64,000 nucleotides of DNA from Rutstroemia sp. NJR-2017a BVV2 (GCA_002946415.1 NJPS01000031.1:1240001-1304000); one strand, 5' to 3'; positions 10,832 to 24,263 are shown, counted from the first letter of the stretch. Numbers and translations are program-made. The notes: generated by a model not told the origin, from the sequence alone.

Positions 10832-10992
10832 CTTTCCAGCGCAGAACAAACAGGCCAATTAGAGGCAATGTGCTGTAGCTTGGTTGCTGTGGTCAAACGA
10901 ATATCATAGAGAATCCGAGACACTATAAGTTGATGTTTTCACTGGCTATCTTTCTTTTTGGTTTTGGTATTGTCGTCGGCCGCACCTAAGAA
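10832..10992 (-). mobile_element. MITE copy D, decayed, inverted relative to copies B and C
   Basis: The left end CTTTCCAGCGCAG then AAACAGGCC aligns with the right end of copy B read in reverse. The match continues through TGTAGCT, GGTCAAACGAATATC and ATTGTCGTCGGCC. The right terminal repeat is degraded after GGCCGCACC, so the end is approximate. No coding capacity. Confidence 0.65.
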
Positions 10993-12115
10993 ATAGCCTG
11001 TAGCTTTTTGATATTGGCCGAAGTAGTACAAGAAACCAACTGCATGAGCTGGGCAGAATTATCACGGAACCTCACCCTACCAAGTTCGACAAACGGTCAC
11101 AAAAGAGTAAGCGTTCCTGCCTCTTCTTCCCTTGGTAGCCAACGAGTGCTCTTGGCCATTTCTTTCTGCATAACATTATTTTTGAAGGGAAATGGCGATG
11201 GAAATGACCAAGATGTAATATTCGCTCCCTGTTTGTCATGTCATGGTATCTTTAATCGACGAAGGCGCGTTTGACGACCAACAAGTGGTCCATTGAATTA
11301 CAAATCAAGGTTCAGTTCTCAAACAGAGAATAACAGCAGATGTGGGAATATTTGGGTATATGCCAACACCCGTCTGGAGATAAACCTATACATGCGCATC
11401 AATGTTGCTGATTGGTTTATACACGACAACAATAGGCGTCGCTACGACGACAATATCCACTATGACTGTGTAGTTTGCGTTTATACCATCGCAAACAAAC
11501 GCCGGATAGTATCTCTTCTTCGATTTAAGAAGAACGTCAAGCTACATTTCCACTTCCAAGAGCCTTGAATGCTTGAAAGAACCATTATTGGGACAAGTCC
11601 TAGATGCGAAGCTGATGTGAGTCTTCTGGTTTCAAGTATTGAGGTATCCACGATGCAACCCGCAATTTCTGGTTCTTTCCCAATTTTGTATCTTGATTCC
11701 ACCAGTTCTGACCTTTTTACTTTACTCATTAGATTGATTCTGCTACCAGTCCTTTGTGCTTTCTTCTCTAACCTTAGTAATGGTTTTACTGAAATCTTAG
11801 GATGATCTGCTTGCTGCTGTTGATTTACCATCTCAACCAGTAAGCGATTGGATCTGTATTCACTCTATCGCACGATACAGGACGACTTGCCTTTAAAAAT
11901 TCAGTCTGCTCTTTCCTTAGCCTTTGCATTAACCGTCCCTGGGTTCGTCGAGAGGGCCCTTTCCTTCAAAATATATCTTCTCAAGTATTTGGAAGAGATT
12001 CCCATTCCCGCCTAACTACACAAATTTCGCGGCGGTGAGTGAACGCACCGGAAAGATTATTAAGAAGATTGCAGAGATATCAAGATAGTTGCGCAGCACA
12101 GGGAGGACAGGCAAA

Positions 12116-14083
12116 ATGACGGCTCGACCTGATTCCTCCGCGTTTTATAACTCGCTGAACGTAAGTCTTTATCCTGGCTCGTACTACATTTGACCATCAT
12201 GTAGCACATTTTTCTCGTCTTCCTTCGATTTATACCGTGTTGTGTGGAAAATATTCTTCCCCTTCGAAATTCGATGACTCGAACAACGAAAACAACCTGA
12301 AAAAGTCTGACATCCACACAGAAAGAGAACCATAAGTCGCGGACATCTAATGCTTCAGATATCAGCTCTAGCTCCTCCAATACTAATTCATCCAGCCTCC
12401 AAGGTCGTAACAGAACTGTGAGCTCTACTTTACATCCCCGTGTTCTAGCTTGATCAACACGGCTGACAGGTTTACTTACCTTCTGGCAGGCTGGCCTCCT
12501 CAATGATATTAGCCGCAAGGCCCTCGAACGTCTCCGTGCTCGAGTCTGTAGCAGCTGGAATATTTCTAGCGTAGATGAAGCATTTCCTCTCGATATTCGA
12601 CCTCAGAAGCCATTGGCAATGTCAGCTATGAACCACTTGCAACGTATTTCGAGTGCCGTTAGCTTGGATGTTGCGAGACGTCTATTTAGAGAGGAGTGTG
12701 AGATTAAGAAAGCAAAAGAAGGGCAAGAATCAGAGCGGACGGTAGTAGGATACTCGCAGTGTAGGAATGTCGATAAGAGGGTCAATGAGGTAAGTCACAA
12801 TGATGGAACTGGAGCTCCTTGGGGGACTTCGTATAGAATGTGTGCGGAGTCAGAATGGATTATGGAGATTCAAGTGTGTGCGATACAGGGTGTGACGGTA
12901 ATATACAGACTACTGGAATGTACGAGGCTGACTGTGGTTTGATGAGAAGGAGGATATCAATGCGATCATTCATACGAGCGAATCTGCAGCATCTGATAGA
13001 GGCTCGTTACTTGCAAGTGTTTACTCTGCCGGCTTTATCTGCACGAACTAACCATTCTCTATAGCCATCCTCTCAGCATCTCAACCTCAGCGCAAGACTC
13101 AACACTTCTCAAATTAAGGAAAGTGAAGCCAACACCAAGAAATCGAAAATCATCACTTTCAAAGTCTCATCCGCGAACCTACAGGGCCTTAGTACTTCAG
13201 GATTTATCCGCAACGGCATAGAGGTACCAACCGAAGGTTTTATTCTGCACACATAGAAAGTACTAACTTTGCGTAGAATTCAAGTCATAACTCTGAGTTC
13301 ATCCCCACTCTCCTACTAAAGCGAAAAACGTCCGAAACACTCGAGAAGTCACCACGTAAGAAACAAAGACAAGAAGAGAGAAGCAGCAGCGCAAGTAGTA
13401 CCTCTACCCAACTACCAAGGGATATAACTATGCAGACAATTCTTGAAAATCAAAGAAGAAACGCTGAATTAGCCGAGCAGATTTTCGGCTCTAAAGCACC
13501 AGCACTTCCAAGGGCCGAGGGGAATGAGGCGTTGGATACTAATTCTCCAACTCCTACTCCTAGTGATACGATAGTAGTCGACTGCGGTCCTCACGTTGCT
13601 CCAGTGGCTGTCACACTGGCTGTGTTGCATGGGAGTGTATCTGCACCAGCATCTCCATCTGTCATACATAAAGATGAAGCGACTATCATCTACGAAGATG
13701 AAGCAAGTGTCATCCATGAAGATGAAGATGGAGATGAGAATAAGAATGTTGCCGAAGACACCCATATATCATCAATTGCAGCCTCTGTGTCACCATCTAC
13801 AAAGCCCTCATGTCTAGCAACAGCTGAACTGCCGCCCACCCCAACCCCAACAGCACCGTCAACTCCTCCTCCAAACCACACTATTCACATCTATGCCGCA
13901 GGCATGCTGAGCTTGGTGAAGCAAACCTGGCTAGCCAACAGGCCGGGTGCACAAAAAATAGCAGGTGCTTCACTGGAAAATGAAGAGATATTGGAGGACA
14001 TAGATGTTGCGTTTATGGTTGGATTAGAGGGGATCGAAGCGAAAATTAGGGGAATCTTCAAGAAATTGGAAGATAAGCAATAG
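12116..14083 (+). CDS. Uncharacterised five-exon protein, basic/Ser-rich
   Basis: I do not recognise this protein. Five exons (12116-12160, 12322-12417, 12490-12789, 13065-13223, 13277-14083), all joined in phase 0 at good GT-AG sites, give about 468 residues. A Ser/Asn-rich N-terminus is followed by an ordered-looking segment in exon 3 (AGLLNDISRKALERLRARV, then SAMNHLQRISSAVSLDVARR). Exon 5 begins with a strongly basic stretch (EKSPRKKQRQEERSSS) that resembles a bipartite nuclear signal, then a low-complexity acidic and Pro/Thr-rich middle. The last 50 residues are helical and acidic (ISMEEILEDIDVAF-like region, ending IFKKLEDKQ). A nuclear, possibly regulatory role is only a guess from composition. 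The uniform phase-0 splicing with no stops supports it being a real gene. An intron of about 275 nt after exon 3 is unusually long for this window. Confidence 0.7.
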
Positions 14084-17000
14084 CTGATGAGGCATCAAAT
14101 GCGGTATATGGTCGTAGTTTGAGATTAGATATCCGGACTTGGATCATGTTGGCTTGATTTTGGCATTTCAGGTGAGAGACTAATTGGCCTCTTCGGATAT
14201 TTCAAGGGGGAGTGTCGCGTGGTATTTGGGAAAGAGTTTTTGCGTTGTGCGGTCATAATTTTATGATTTCTATCACCGAAAAGTATTATATTTCTTGAAG
14301 AGAGCAGCATCTCGAGTCTTTTGCACGTTTTTTAGAGCCGTATTACAATCTGTTTGCAGTATCGTTGAGTACATCGAGGGGTTGCAGTCACATGTTCTAC
14401 AGTTGAAGGTAGTTTGATTAGGGTGATTATGTTACTGAATACTCGATCTCCAGTACCTAACTAGATCATATTTGAAGACGCTAAGTAGTCATCACTGAGT
14501 CCCCAAACCCCTAAAGACACATCCATCACCTACCTTGTTACATTCTTCCCACACCAGTATCAACCACCCGCCGACTCGGCCATTCCACTCTCCTCTCGGC
14601 CCGAAGATCATCTTTACGACCCGAACCAAAGCAAACGCGGCACACAATCACAAAGTCCAGAGTCACAAAGATGTATGACGCATTTGGATTTCGATATCAC
14701 ACGCGCCCCTCGGGTGTCCCGTCTCCAAAGCCGTACATAACCCCCGGTGGTTCGGCTTGCCTCCCGGTCACACCGCGAGATGCGAGTGTTGAGTCGGGTT
14801 ACCGCTTTTGTGAATTTGTTTGATTTGGGGGATTTATTATATTGTACACTACTATACTACAAGGTAGCAGTTTCCTCTTATATTTCTTAATACGGGATTA
14901 TAGTTAGTTAGTTGGTTAGTTAGCTTGTTGTTGTCTTCTTTTCGAAAATATCCCACGTCCATAAGTTATTCCATCTGCAAGCAAGCACTATGGCCGCCTG
15001 GCGGTCATATCACATATGATCGACCTGACTACTTGCATGCCCCGCCGCTATCTATCCTCGTTCCCTTTTCGTTCTCGTACTATACATGCCCAATCCATCT
15101 AGCGCTTAAAGGGCAAAGTCTCACCTGTCAGCCAGGCCTGGCAGAGGTATTGTTCCGCCGGGCGCTTAGCTTAGCTTCAGTTCGGTGCATGGACGCACGC
15201 ACGCAAATATTGGGCACGCATGACCGACCGGCATTTCGCCGTTCTTGCTTGCGGGTACGCGCTGGGCGCTTAGGATAAGGTGAGACTTTCGAGGGGGGCG
15301 AGGAGAGGAGAGAGAGGGAGGGGGCGATGTCATGTCATGTCATGTATGCGGATGTGCGGCGAGGTTTGTTGGAAAGGGCTGAGGAAAGCTGGGGATTGGG
15401 ATGGGATGGGATAGGGTGCTGAATCCGAATGCGAGGGAGGTTGTATTTGGGATTTCGGACTTGGCGAGTTCAGGATTTCGGGACCTGGGAGTTGGGATTT
15501 TTTGGGATATGGGCCAAGCCAAGAGGCACCGAACTGGACTATTGAAGGGAGACTGTCTTTTACGAGCGAGTCGTGCTGGATATCCCGAAAGGGAAGCCGT
15601 ATAATACAGTCGAGAATTTTGCGTCGATCCGGCAGATAGATGGTGGTCTCAACCTGAGCGCTACTGTACACTGTAAGGGTATGCACACAAACCTAACGGT
15701 GTGCTGCGTGCTGCATAACTATGCGTGGAATCACATCACATCACAATTCTACGCATGAAAGGTTCTTCTTTTGCATATTTATCTAGCAATCTAGTTTATT
15801 CTTCCGGTGACTAAGGATAACTTATTGAATTTTTCTTTCCTTCCTTTTGCAATCTACGCATGATATCAATCTGACCAACTGTGCCCGTTGTTGTAGTTGT
15901 AATAGGTAAGCACAAAAATGCACCCGTAATCCATCCCATCCCAACTACTGTAATCCTCACCCGCTACCATAAGCACCAAAATCCTCTCCCCCTCAAGCCG
16001 TTCCAGCCCCAGCCAGCCCGGGCCCCATACCAGCTCGCGCGCCCACCAAGCGAAAGCGCAACAACCCCTACCGACCAACCCAATCGTACTCTCAGCCTAT
16101 CGGTTCACATCTCGGGAATGGGGCTTGTAAATGGTTTAGTTGGGGTTGCGATGCGTGAGGTTACATTCGCAGCTCCGCACCTGGTTCTCCGATGCTAGTT
16201 AGCTAAGTTAGTTACTGTTACAGTAAGATCTTTGAACTGAACTACTGTAGACTTTCGGAGATGGGATTGATTTTGTGGAGAATGTCACTGGAGATTAGGA
16301 ACTGGGATGGATTCGAGTCATGCGCGGTCCAGATCTGGGTTTCTTTCTTGTTTCTCTTTCTTGTCTTTGAATATCGCGGGAAGGAAGGAAGAAGGATCTT
16401 GATGATTCATTCGCACGTGAAAATGTGAAATCGTGAAATCGCATCATCAGTCAAGCCATGCACGCACGAGTTGGGGAAAGTAGATGTGATCTTTTCAATG
16501 TTTTTTATATTCATTCGATTTTTAGATCAAACTATATCTCTCCCATCCCTACCCTAGCTATTGCTTCCTTCGCCCACCGGACCCGTCCCAGTTCATCACA
16601 TCCAGCTACTACCACGTACCAGACGTGTAAATATGCCCTTCGTATCGTCCTATCCATCAACCAGTGATGACATCCCAAAAAAAACCAGCATCTCATACTA
16701 TCCACCTATCCTGCTCTACAGGTCAAGTATCCAGTATTCCTACACCATCAATCCTCTTCCATCAACATCGACTAGCGATCTAGATGTCCGAAGAGAGATG
16801 TGCGGGAAGTAGTGAGATGAGCTACGCGTCCTATCTCCTACTACCCTTCCCCCGATACCCATCCCATGTCCAAAAAATCCCTACAAGAAACCCCAGCAAT
16901 CCCATCTCATATCCAAGTGTCCCCAAAAAGGATAAGTCCATCGATAGCCCCGGCTCGCAGGTTGATGTTATCGAATCGTAATCGTTTCCGAGGAAAGTGG

Positions 17001-18173
17001 CGGATGAGTAGGAAAAGTAGGAAATCCGTAGCAGATAGATGTCGATGATCAGTAATCGGAAGAAAAGAAGTGTCGAAAGGACAATTTCGCTCCAAGCCCG
17101 GAATCCGCACAGCGAATATCCGTCTTGTCGCAGATATCATCGTATCAATTTGTGGTGTCGTGTTTGTAGGTGAGGAAACTCGTATATCGTCCCAGTTCGT
17201 CGAACGCACACAGAAGTGCATTCTGCTGGTAGAGAAAATCTGCACGGCAGACATTCCAATCCGGCCCGAATATTCCAGCAAATTTTGTAGTGCCATCCTG
17301 TTCTCTAAGCGCAGCTCATAAATCATATGCCAGATTATATTCTTCCAGAAGCCATGCCCTCAAACCCCACGCACGGAAGAAGAAGTAAAGGAGAGATATC
17401 AAATCTCTACCTATCTTTTCGGCCGTTAATGATGATTTTGAAGTCATGAAATTCATGAAATCGGCTCGTGACAACATGATTCATAACTCGTAAAACTGCG
17501 CAAGGAAAGAAACAAAACAGAAACACTCAAAGGGATATATCCGCAAGACAAACAGAGAGATCCGGCTCTTTTTTCCACCCACCCAAAACATGATGATATC
17601 TTGAAAAGGAAAAAAACAAAAACAATATATCCGGACGCGCCCGAAAAGCCCTGCATTGCTGCGTTATTCTTTCTTTATAAATTCTTATCCAGTAAATGCT
17701 CTCAAAATAGCCCGCCCAGGTCCTGCCATATGCGATGTGAAAGGAAAAAAAGATGTGATGAACCGGTCTTGCCGTGGTGTCATGCGTGTGAAAGCAAACC
17801 CAAACTCGCCGCGCTAAAAATCGATTTGATGAGGAAAGGGAAAAAAAAGGAAAAAAACATGAAGATAGAAAAAGTGGTATCCTATTATATATATTGCCGA
17901 GCAAAGGAGATGAGTTTGGTGGTTGCTGGTTTATTAAGTATAATCTTTGTAGTTCCCTGGAAACGCTCAATCGCTGATGAGGTCCGAAAATTTTATGCAA
18001 AAACGCCGTTATGTCCCTCGAAGGTATCAGATGCCGCTAAAGAAATCCGTCGATCCCATGTATGTATATGGTTTGTCTTGTACAAAAGGCTAGTATGCCA
18101 TGAATCGTGGTTGCCCGTCCTAAACCCCGGAGCGGGTAGTAGTCCAGTTGTTGGAAGTAGCGGGCCTTGGTTG
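14084..18173. other. 4.1-kb gene-poor region
   Basis: No gene could be supported. Frames are short, overlap on both strands and lack splice or domain signals. Part probably serves as the 3' region of the minus-strand orphan gene ending at 18174. Short repeats include a catgt run near 15329-15345 and CATCA copies near 15733. Confidence 0.5.
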
Positions 18174-19214
18174 TCACATTGTCGTGGCATACTCTTGATA
18201 GCGGTCCCATCCACCGCCGAATCCACCATATCCCATATGCATACCCATGCCTACACCACAATGTTGTTGTGCAAGCATGCTTGGTAATGGAAGAGCCGGA
18301 ATCGGACAGCTGACTTGCGGCGCGCTATAGAACAGTCCAGCTGTGGTATATGGTTGACTGAAGGATGGAGTGGGTGAAGGAAGTTGTATCTCATTTAGTC
18401 CCATGCTTGCCCATAATGATTGTGTGTCTGCTGCTGTTGTTGCGTTTGGACTTGATGGGACTACCCTCCATGGATCGACTGGTGCTGCGGTAGTAACGGG
18501 CATAGTTGCCTGTGACCACCAGTTTGCACCAGCGGGTGAACTAGGTAATAGAGTTGGAGGTCTTACCATGTCGACGATCCTTGGTGGTGGTGGGAGGAGG
18601 GGGAGAAAAAGTCCCATGATGTTATTCTTGACTTCCTCACTCTTTCCACAGAGAAGTTCGCCGGCTCCGTCTTCTTCTAATCCTTCTAGGGCAGTGACGT
18701 GTGTTCGGTAGACAAACTTGTTGATAGCTTGGATGAAATCCTCGTGCATCTTCTTGACTTGTTGCTCCTTCTCCGACCATTCGTAGGTATTGGCTGCGAT
18801 GTCCAAGCAATGTACTTCCTTGTGATATTCGATAAGAGTTTCAATCGTATCTGGAGTGAGTTTGAAAGCGACCTCATTTCGTAATACCATATCCACATGG
18901 ACAATGTAAGCTTCGACATGGATGAGCTGATAGTTGAACAGAGCCTCGACCAATGGATTCGAGTCTTCGCGTCTTTGCTCTGGAGCTTTGGATAGCATGA
19001 GAGAGCCCAAAGTCCATATCGCTGTGGAAGATGACAAAGTTTCTGTCAAACATCTTTGATGTTGTGGTACACTATTGAGAGGTCGCTTTATGCGATTTAT
19101 CCGCTTGAGCGTTTGAGTCAACCATGGCTCAACTTTTGAACTTAACACAACATTTACAGATGAAGCTCTTGGGGCGAAAGCGGCAGCTGACGCAGGAAGC
19201 AATTGAGGAGGCAT
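18174..19214 (-). CDS. Orphan protein with helical middle and Pro/Gly-rich tail
   Basis: A single 346-residue open frame from an ATG at 19214. Not recognised. Residues about 25-190 look helical and charged (PWLTQTLKRINRIKRP, ALFNYQLIHVEAYIVHVDMV, EYHKEVHCLDIAANTYEWSE, MHEDFIQAINKFVYRTHV). The second half is Pro/Ser/Thr-rich and the end is Gly/Met/Tyr-rich (GMGMHMGYGGFGGGW). Length, single frame and amino-acid composition support a real gene. It sits between 4.1 kb and 5.0 kb of apparently empty DNA, a layout often seen for fungal regulators with long untranslated regions. That role is inference; no DNA-binding motif is visible. Confidence 0.65.
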   Translation of the reverse strand: MPPQLLPASAAAFAPRASSVNVVLSSKVEPWLTQTLKRINRIKRPLNSVPQHQRCLTETLSSSTAIWTLGSLMLSKAPEQRREDSNPLVEALFNYQLIHVEAYIVHVDMVLRNEVAFKLTPDTIETLIEYHKEVHCLDIAANTYEWSEKEQQVKKMHEDFIQAINKFVYRTHVTALEGLEEDGAGELLCGKSEEVKNNIMGLFLPLLPPPPRIVDMVRPPTLLPSSPAGANWWSQATMPVTTAAPVDPWRVVPSSPNATTAADTQSLWASMGLNEIQLPSPTPSFSQPYTTAGLFYSAPQVSCPIPALPLPSMLAQQHCGVGMGMHMGYGGFGGGWDRYQEYATTM

Positions 19215-22200
19215 TGGGAGAAGTCGAGGAGGAAAATGTGGTATGACGGGTGGCGAGTGGTGAGCGGGTTGATGGTAGATATCCGAGGGGAGGAACGTCG
19301 AGAATGTGACAAAGATGGAAAACGAAAAAACCAGAACGTGTATAAAAATGAAGATATATCTTTTTGGCGGTCCCGAGACAAGGGATTTAGTTTGCGCGCC
19401 TTAGAAAGATATGGGAAAAGGTACCGACGAATGGGATCGTGGAGAAGGGAAGGGTAAGAAAAAAGAGATGAAGTGGATGGTGGGGTTATTATAAGAACGA
19501 GGTCAACGATCAGCTATTTAGTATAAGCGGGCGGGATCGGCTGGTAGGGATGAAGGGGTAATGATGGTGGTTGACGGAAATTCTTGATTTTGCTCTTTTC
19601 CCTTTTCGATTTATCGCATTGTGGAGAAGTAGAGAAAGTAGGCGTAATGTTTTGCTTTGGGTGCAGACGGCTTGTGGTAGGGTAGAAAGAAAAGTGTTTG
19701 TAGTAAAAAAGGGTATCTAGGTAACTGGTAGTTAGGAAAGGCTAGGAGGAGACACTGAAAGTGGTTAACGTGTGGTAGAGCAGATCCTTTTTGGACTCCA
19801 CCATATCAGAGGAAATCCTCTGGCAGCGTGCCCCATTCGCTCGTAAAGGTCGAAAGAGCTGCAAGATACTTTGAAGGGTCTAGTTCTAGTCAAAGTATCA
19901 AGCAGACGTCGTGGCTGTAGTCAGGAGTCTCACAGTAGCCACAACCCACAACCTGCAACCTGCAACCCACCGTCCATAGCCGTGCCCGTCCCCGTACGCA
20001 ATAGTGGCAGAGTACGACTAACTGGGCAGTGAGTGAGGAGTGCAGTTCTCCGTACAGCAAATACGCAGAACTGCTGGGAAGACTCGGAAGGGCAGCAGAA
20101 AGTAGCTGGGGCAGTGCTGCATCTGCATGCATGCACTGCAAAAAGAAGAGGAAACAAATGATGTCTAGTGGCCACATGCACAGTAATACAACCCATACCT
20201 GTACCTAGTACTGTAGTGAGATATCTATAGAACCTTACAGTGTACCGGCATGAAAAACTCGAACTTACCCACTTTCAGTTACCATTGCAGCTGAAATGTG
20301 CAGAAATCTTGCATTTCTGTTCCCAGTATCGTGGAGCAAGTTAGCAACAATCCATTTAGCCACTGACAACACCCTTTTCAATACAGACCTAGGTAGAATC
20401 ATGCATGCACGGCCGTACCACACAGCCTAGCATCGCCAAGAGACAATTAAAAAGTAAAGAACAGTGTGTGTCTAAAGAACATGATGGATCTGATGGAATT
20501 GAGGGCCTCGGGAATAGCAATGTACATCCAACGTTCCATACTTCGTCCGTCTGGTGGTACGACAGAGTGATGATCTGTGCAAGACAGAGGTATTCGTCAG
20601 GATGAAGTGTACAAGTCCAGTGGCACTGGCAGTGGCAGTGGGCATGGGCTCTAAAGATTACCCGCCACGGTCGGGGAAATAATGGATACGGCTTAGTGGA
20701 CTGTACCTAGCAAATATCAACCCTCTTCGCGATTCGGATCCAGATTCCTTGATATCGCTTTGATATCTCAGCTCCATTCAATTGAATATCGTATCTAAGA
20801 GAGGAGTCTAGGACATGCAATGCAGTAACCGTCTGTTTTTCCAGTATTACGGATAGCTATATTATGTCAATCAATAAATAGTCATTTGGGACCGTCATTT
20901 GTAATATACTCGTCGGGAACCCAATCAACCCAAGAGCACAAGATATATGGAAATTACAACGTTGGGACCGTTCCCAAACTTCCCCAGTCAGATTCCCAAT
21001 TCCGGTATCTTATTAAAACTCTGTGTCCACATTGAGAGAGAACCTTGAAATGGCTGAAGATCTTTCATACCGGGCTGTATTATCGCAACTCTTTTTGATG
21101 GAGAGCCCATGACGCTCATTTTACTATCCCATAGTTTACTACCTACCGTTCCGTCCTTGTACTGTGCACGTCCTGGGAGGTTACAATCTCATCCGGCTTC
21201 TACGGGCTCATTCTGGTATCGTAGAACCAACTTATCTCACTGTAGCCCTGCCCTGTCTTTCCTTGCACCTTGAACCTAGAATTGACACTCATCCTACCCC
21301 TCCACGTCAAAAAGAGGAATATCCTCATCGGCTTTATTCGCGCGCAAGCCGTATTAGCAACCGAGGATGAGACCGGTCGACCGACGATAGTGTATGACTT
21401 GCATCAGAAGCCTCCCAGGCCTATCCCATGCAGCCTTCATCACAGCACAATGCAGATTCAGCGCATACGGAAGGGCAGAAAGGGCTCTGTGGTTGCGTCA
21501 ACCTTATGAAACATCTCACTCACACCCCCATCGTGAAGAACGAAATATCTCCGCGATGGGGCTTGCTAATGTGGTCGCCATGAGCTCATCTCCTCTCCTT
21601 ACTCTTCAAAGAACCATTCTGAAGCTCCGCGTCGACCGACTATGGAGTCAAGAGTCTCAGACTCGGACACAGGCGGCCGGATTTCGAACCTATCTCATCC
21701 ATAATGCCAAAAATGGACTCTCCTGCATGAATCGACTTTGGCAACTTTTCCATGGGGTAAGACGGACGACTTTTTAGCACGAATGGCAAAGAAAAAAAAG
21801 TCTCTTAAATGATCACTAGATCCATCGAGGAGAAGAAATCTGAGCCTGTAGTTGGCAAATGTCGAAAATGCATATCCCGGCTGGAAAAAGTAGTGTCGCT
21901 GTCAAAAGGTCGTTTCTGGCTTGTGATTCGCTCGTGGTCGGTTGAACGGCTTTTCTCTCTTGACAAGGAGTACCAACCATATCGTCTAAACCTACTCAGG
22001 TAGTTGCAATAATCCATAACAGGTTCGGATTATGGGAAAAGCTTATTGCTCCTATTTCGTGCTGCTGTGGAGGGGAGTGGAGGTAGGGCATGGAAGCCCA
22101 GTTTTCCTGCAATACCGACAGTTGACAGCATGAACCTCGGAGGAGTACATAACACTCACATACTATTGCAGAAGCTCAACGATCTCGTTCTCGGTGTACG

Positions 22201-24263
22201 CGTTCAGTGGCGAGCATGGAGAAGTTTGGACGATCCAAGTTGCGAGGTGCGTTTTCTGCGGACGGCTATTATTAGATAGTGTTTAACCATACTGTATTCG
22301 TTTTTCGGGCGTCGATGATTCGCCCTTGAATGGCCACGGCGAGTTTATTATTTTGCACCGCCACAGGGCATGTTTTTCGTGTTTTTCGTGTTTTTCGTTG
22401 TGCAAATCAACGGGCCGGGCAAGTCCGATATGGATAACGCTTGATAGGCGAGACTGGTTACATCTGGGCAGTGAAAGAGTCATCGCAAGAAAATCTACAA
22501 GCTTGTGCGAAGTAAGGCTTTGGCTCTGCATGTAACCATCCACATCCACATCCACATCCCATCCACATCCCATCCACATCCCATCCACATCCCATCCACA
22601 TCGCACCTCCACATCCATATGCACATTCAATGCACCCACACCCACGCCCACGCCCACACCCACGCCCGCATCCGCATCTTTCATCCAATCTTGAAACCTC
22701 GGAATCTGACAATCACAAGCCAGCCATTACGTCCTTACCCTTATGTCCTGCCCGCTCCCGTGACTTTCAGAATTTGAAGCATTCCAAAGCGCTGAGGGAT
22801 ATCTACTCGGGATCATCAACCCAGGAGAAAACTTCGTGGAGCGTGGTCACAAGGCCATACTTCGGCCATCTTACGGTGAGCATTCAATGAGCCTATGCCA
22901 TGCGCAAGTCCTGTCCTTGCCCGCATCGAAGCGCTTCTATCCACAGCTTTACGAGCGAAATGCTGCCCGAGAGGCAGAGACGCAACCTGGCCAGGGACAC
23001 AGGAGGACAGGTGACTTGACCTGCGCGCTTAGATACACTGACTCGTGCCTATCAGAGCCGTGCGAACGTGGACACAAACGCAGTGTGACGCATGATATCA
23101 GCTTTCCGTTTTCTGGCTTTCTGGTCTTCTGGAAAAGACGTCGCACATTTGTACATACATCGATCCAGAAGAGAATGGATGCCCGCATGATATGATCGAC
23201 AGTTTGGGTGCCCATATCAGCCAGCATCTATCGTCCGACTATTTTCTTTGCTTTTTCTGCTTCTGTTTCGAGTATCAAAACACTACAAGTACTTACTGAA
23301 CCGAATCTTCCATCATCGCATTTCATCCCTGCCTATATCAGGCTTCGAGATATGCACAGATTCGCAATCGTGCCATGGATAGGATGAAAATCTCTTGCGA
23401 TATCAAGATCTGGCTTGTTTTTCGCGTTGAGTCAGGGCAGACACTATTTTCTGTATACAAGTAAGTCGTTCGACGTGGCAGATGTATCCTAGGACGGCTG
23501 AAAATAGTGGCTATCCTGAGGCGAAAGGCGTAAAAGATTGTTGGGATTAAAACATCTCTCATCACGGACGACAGGTTGAACGATGCTCTCGCCGCAGTGG
23601 CAGTGCAAAATGAACAATTCATGAAACAAGATCTTTCTTTTAACCTTCGAACACTGTCATCCAGACAAACATATTGAGGTACGTATTTTTCTGTTGAACA
23701 TATCGCCACAATGCAGAGGATTGGCGAGAAAGCTTCGAGTGGACAACACAACACAACACAGCTAACTACCCACTGTATGTGCCTCGGCCATGCGAATTCG
23801 TTAACTCTGCGCGACAAATCCTCCAACTCAACGCCTTCCAGTCAATACGGCGCTGAGCGATAACCTCTTACGGGACCAGAGATATCACGAGCAAGTGTTC
23901 AAGTGACCTCTGCATGACTAACTTCTCACAAATCCTGCGTCGGGATCTCGGCTTCCTCAAAAGGGTTTACGAGGCGAGGCGACGCGACGGGGTCGAAAAA
24001 GCGGGGGGTTAAAGCCTCGTTTTTCAGCCTCGCTCCTGCCAAACCAATTGCACGGTTCTGCTATCCAGAAAATGCAGGAGCTGATACAGCGCAAGCAAGT
24101 GCGACGGCGAGTAAAATGTATACGTTCCATTTCTTGGATCTCATTCGAGATCTCCTCCCCACCATGAAACATCCTTGTGCAATCTATCCATATCCCATAC
24201 TGCCAATCAGAGTACCCACATGCAATCACCCCTCGCTATCCTTACCAAATAACCAACAAAATC
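19215..24263. other. 5-kb gene-poor region upstream of orphan gene
   Basis: No gene supported on either strand. It contains a CATCC/CCACAT-type minisatellite at 22535-22677 and GC-rich patches near 23960-24010. The open frames at 21394-21777 and 22836-23195 have no recognisable domain and no matching splice context. Confidence 0.5.
22535..22677. repeat. Compound CATCC / CCCACG minisatellite
   Basis: The first part repeats ccacat and then an 11-bp acatcccatcc unit about four times (22540-22602). The second part repeats cccacgcccac-like units (22636-22670). The minus strand is a run of GGATG/GGGTG. Open frames through it are low-complexity artefacts. Confidence 0.85.

Larger units (their letters stand above)
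10376..12115. other. Intergenic region downstream of VAM7
   Basis: No gene supported. It contains a 41-bp tandem duplication (10713-10794) and a decayed MITE copy (10832-10992). Open frames between 11000 and 11830 overlap on both strands and show no domain or splice pattern. Confidence 0.55.

Noticed and set aside
16907..17326. 139-codon minus-strand frame
   Set aside because: No recognisable motif, opposing frames on the other strand, no splice context.
17601..18287. 228-codon plus-strand frame overlapping the orphan gene
   Set aside because: Lys/His-rich, no domain, and it overlaps the 3' end of a better-supported minus-strand gene.
21670..21690. tRNA B-box-like sequence (minus strand GGTTCGAAATCC)
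   Set aside because: No matching A-box, acceptor stem or anticodon arm could be built around it.
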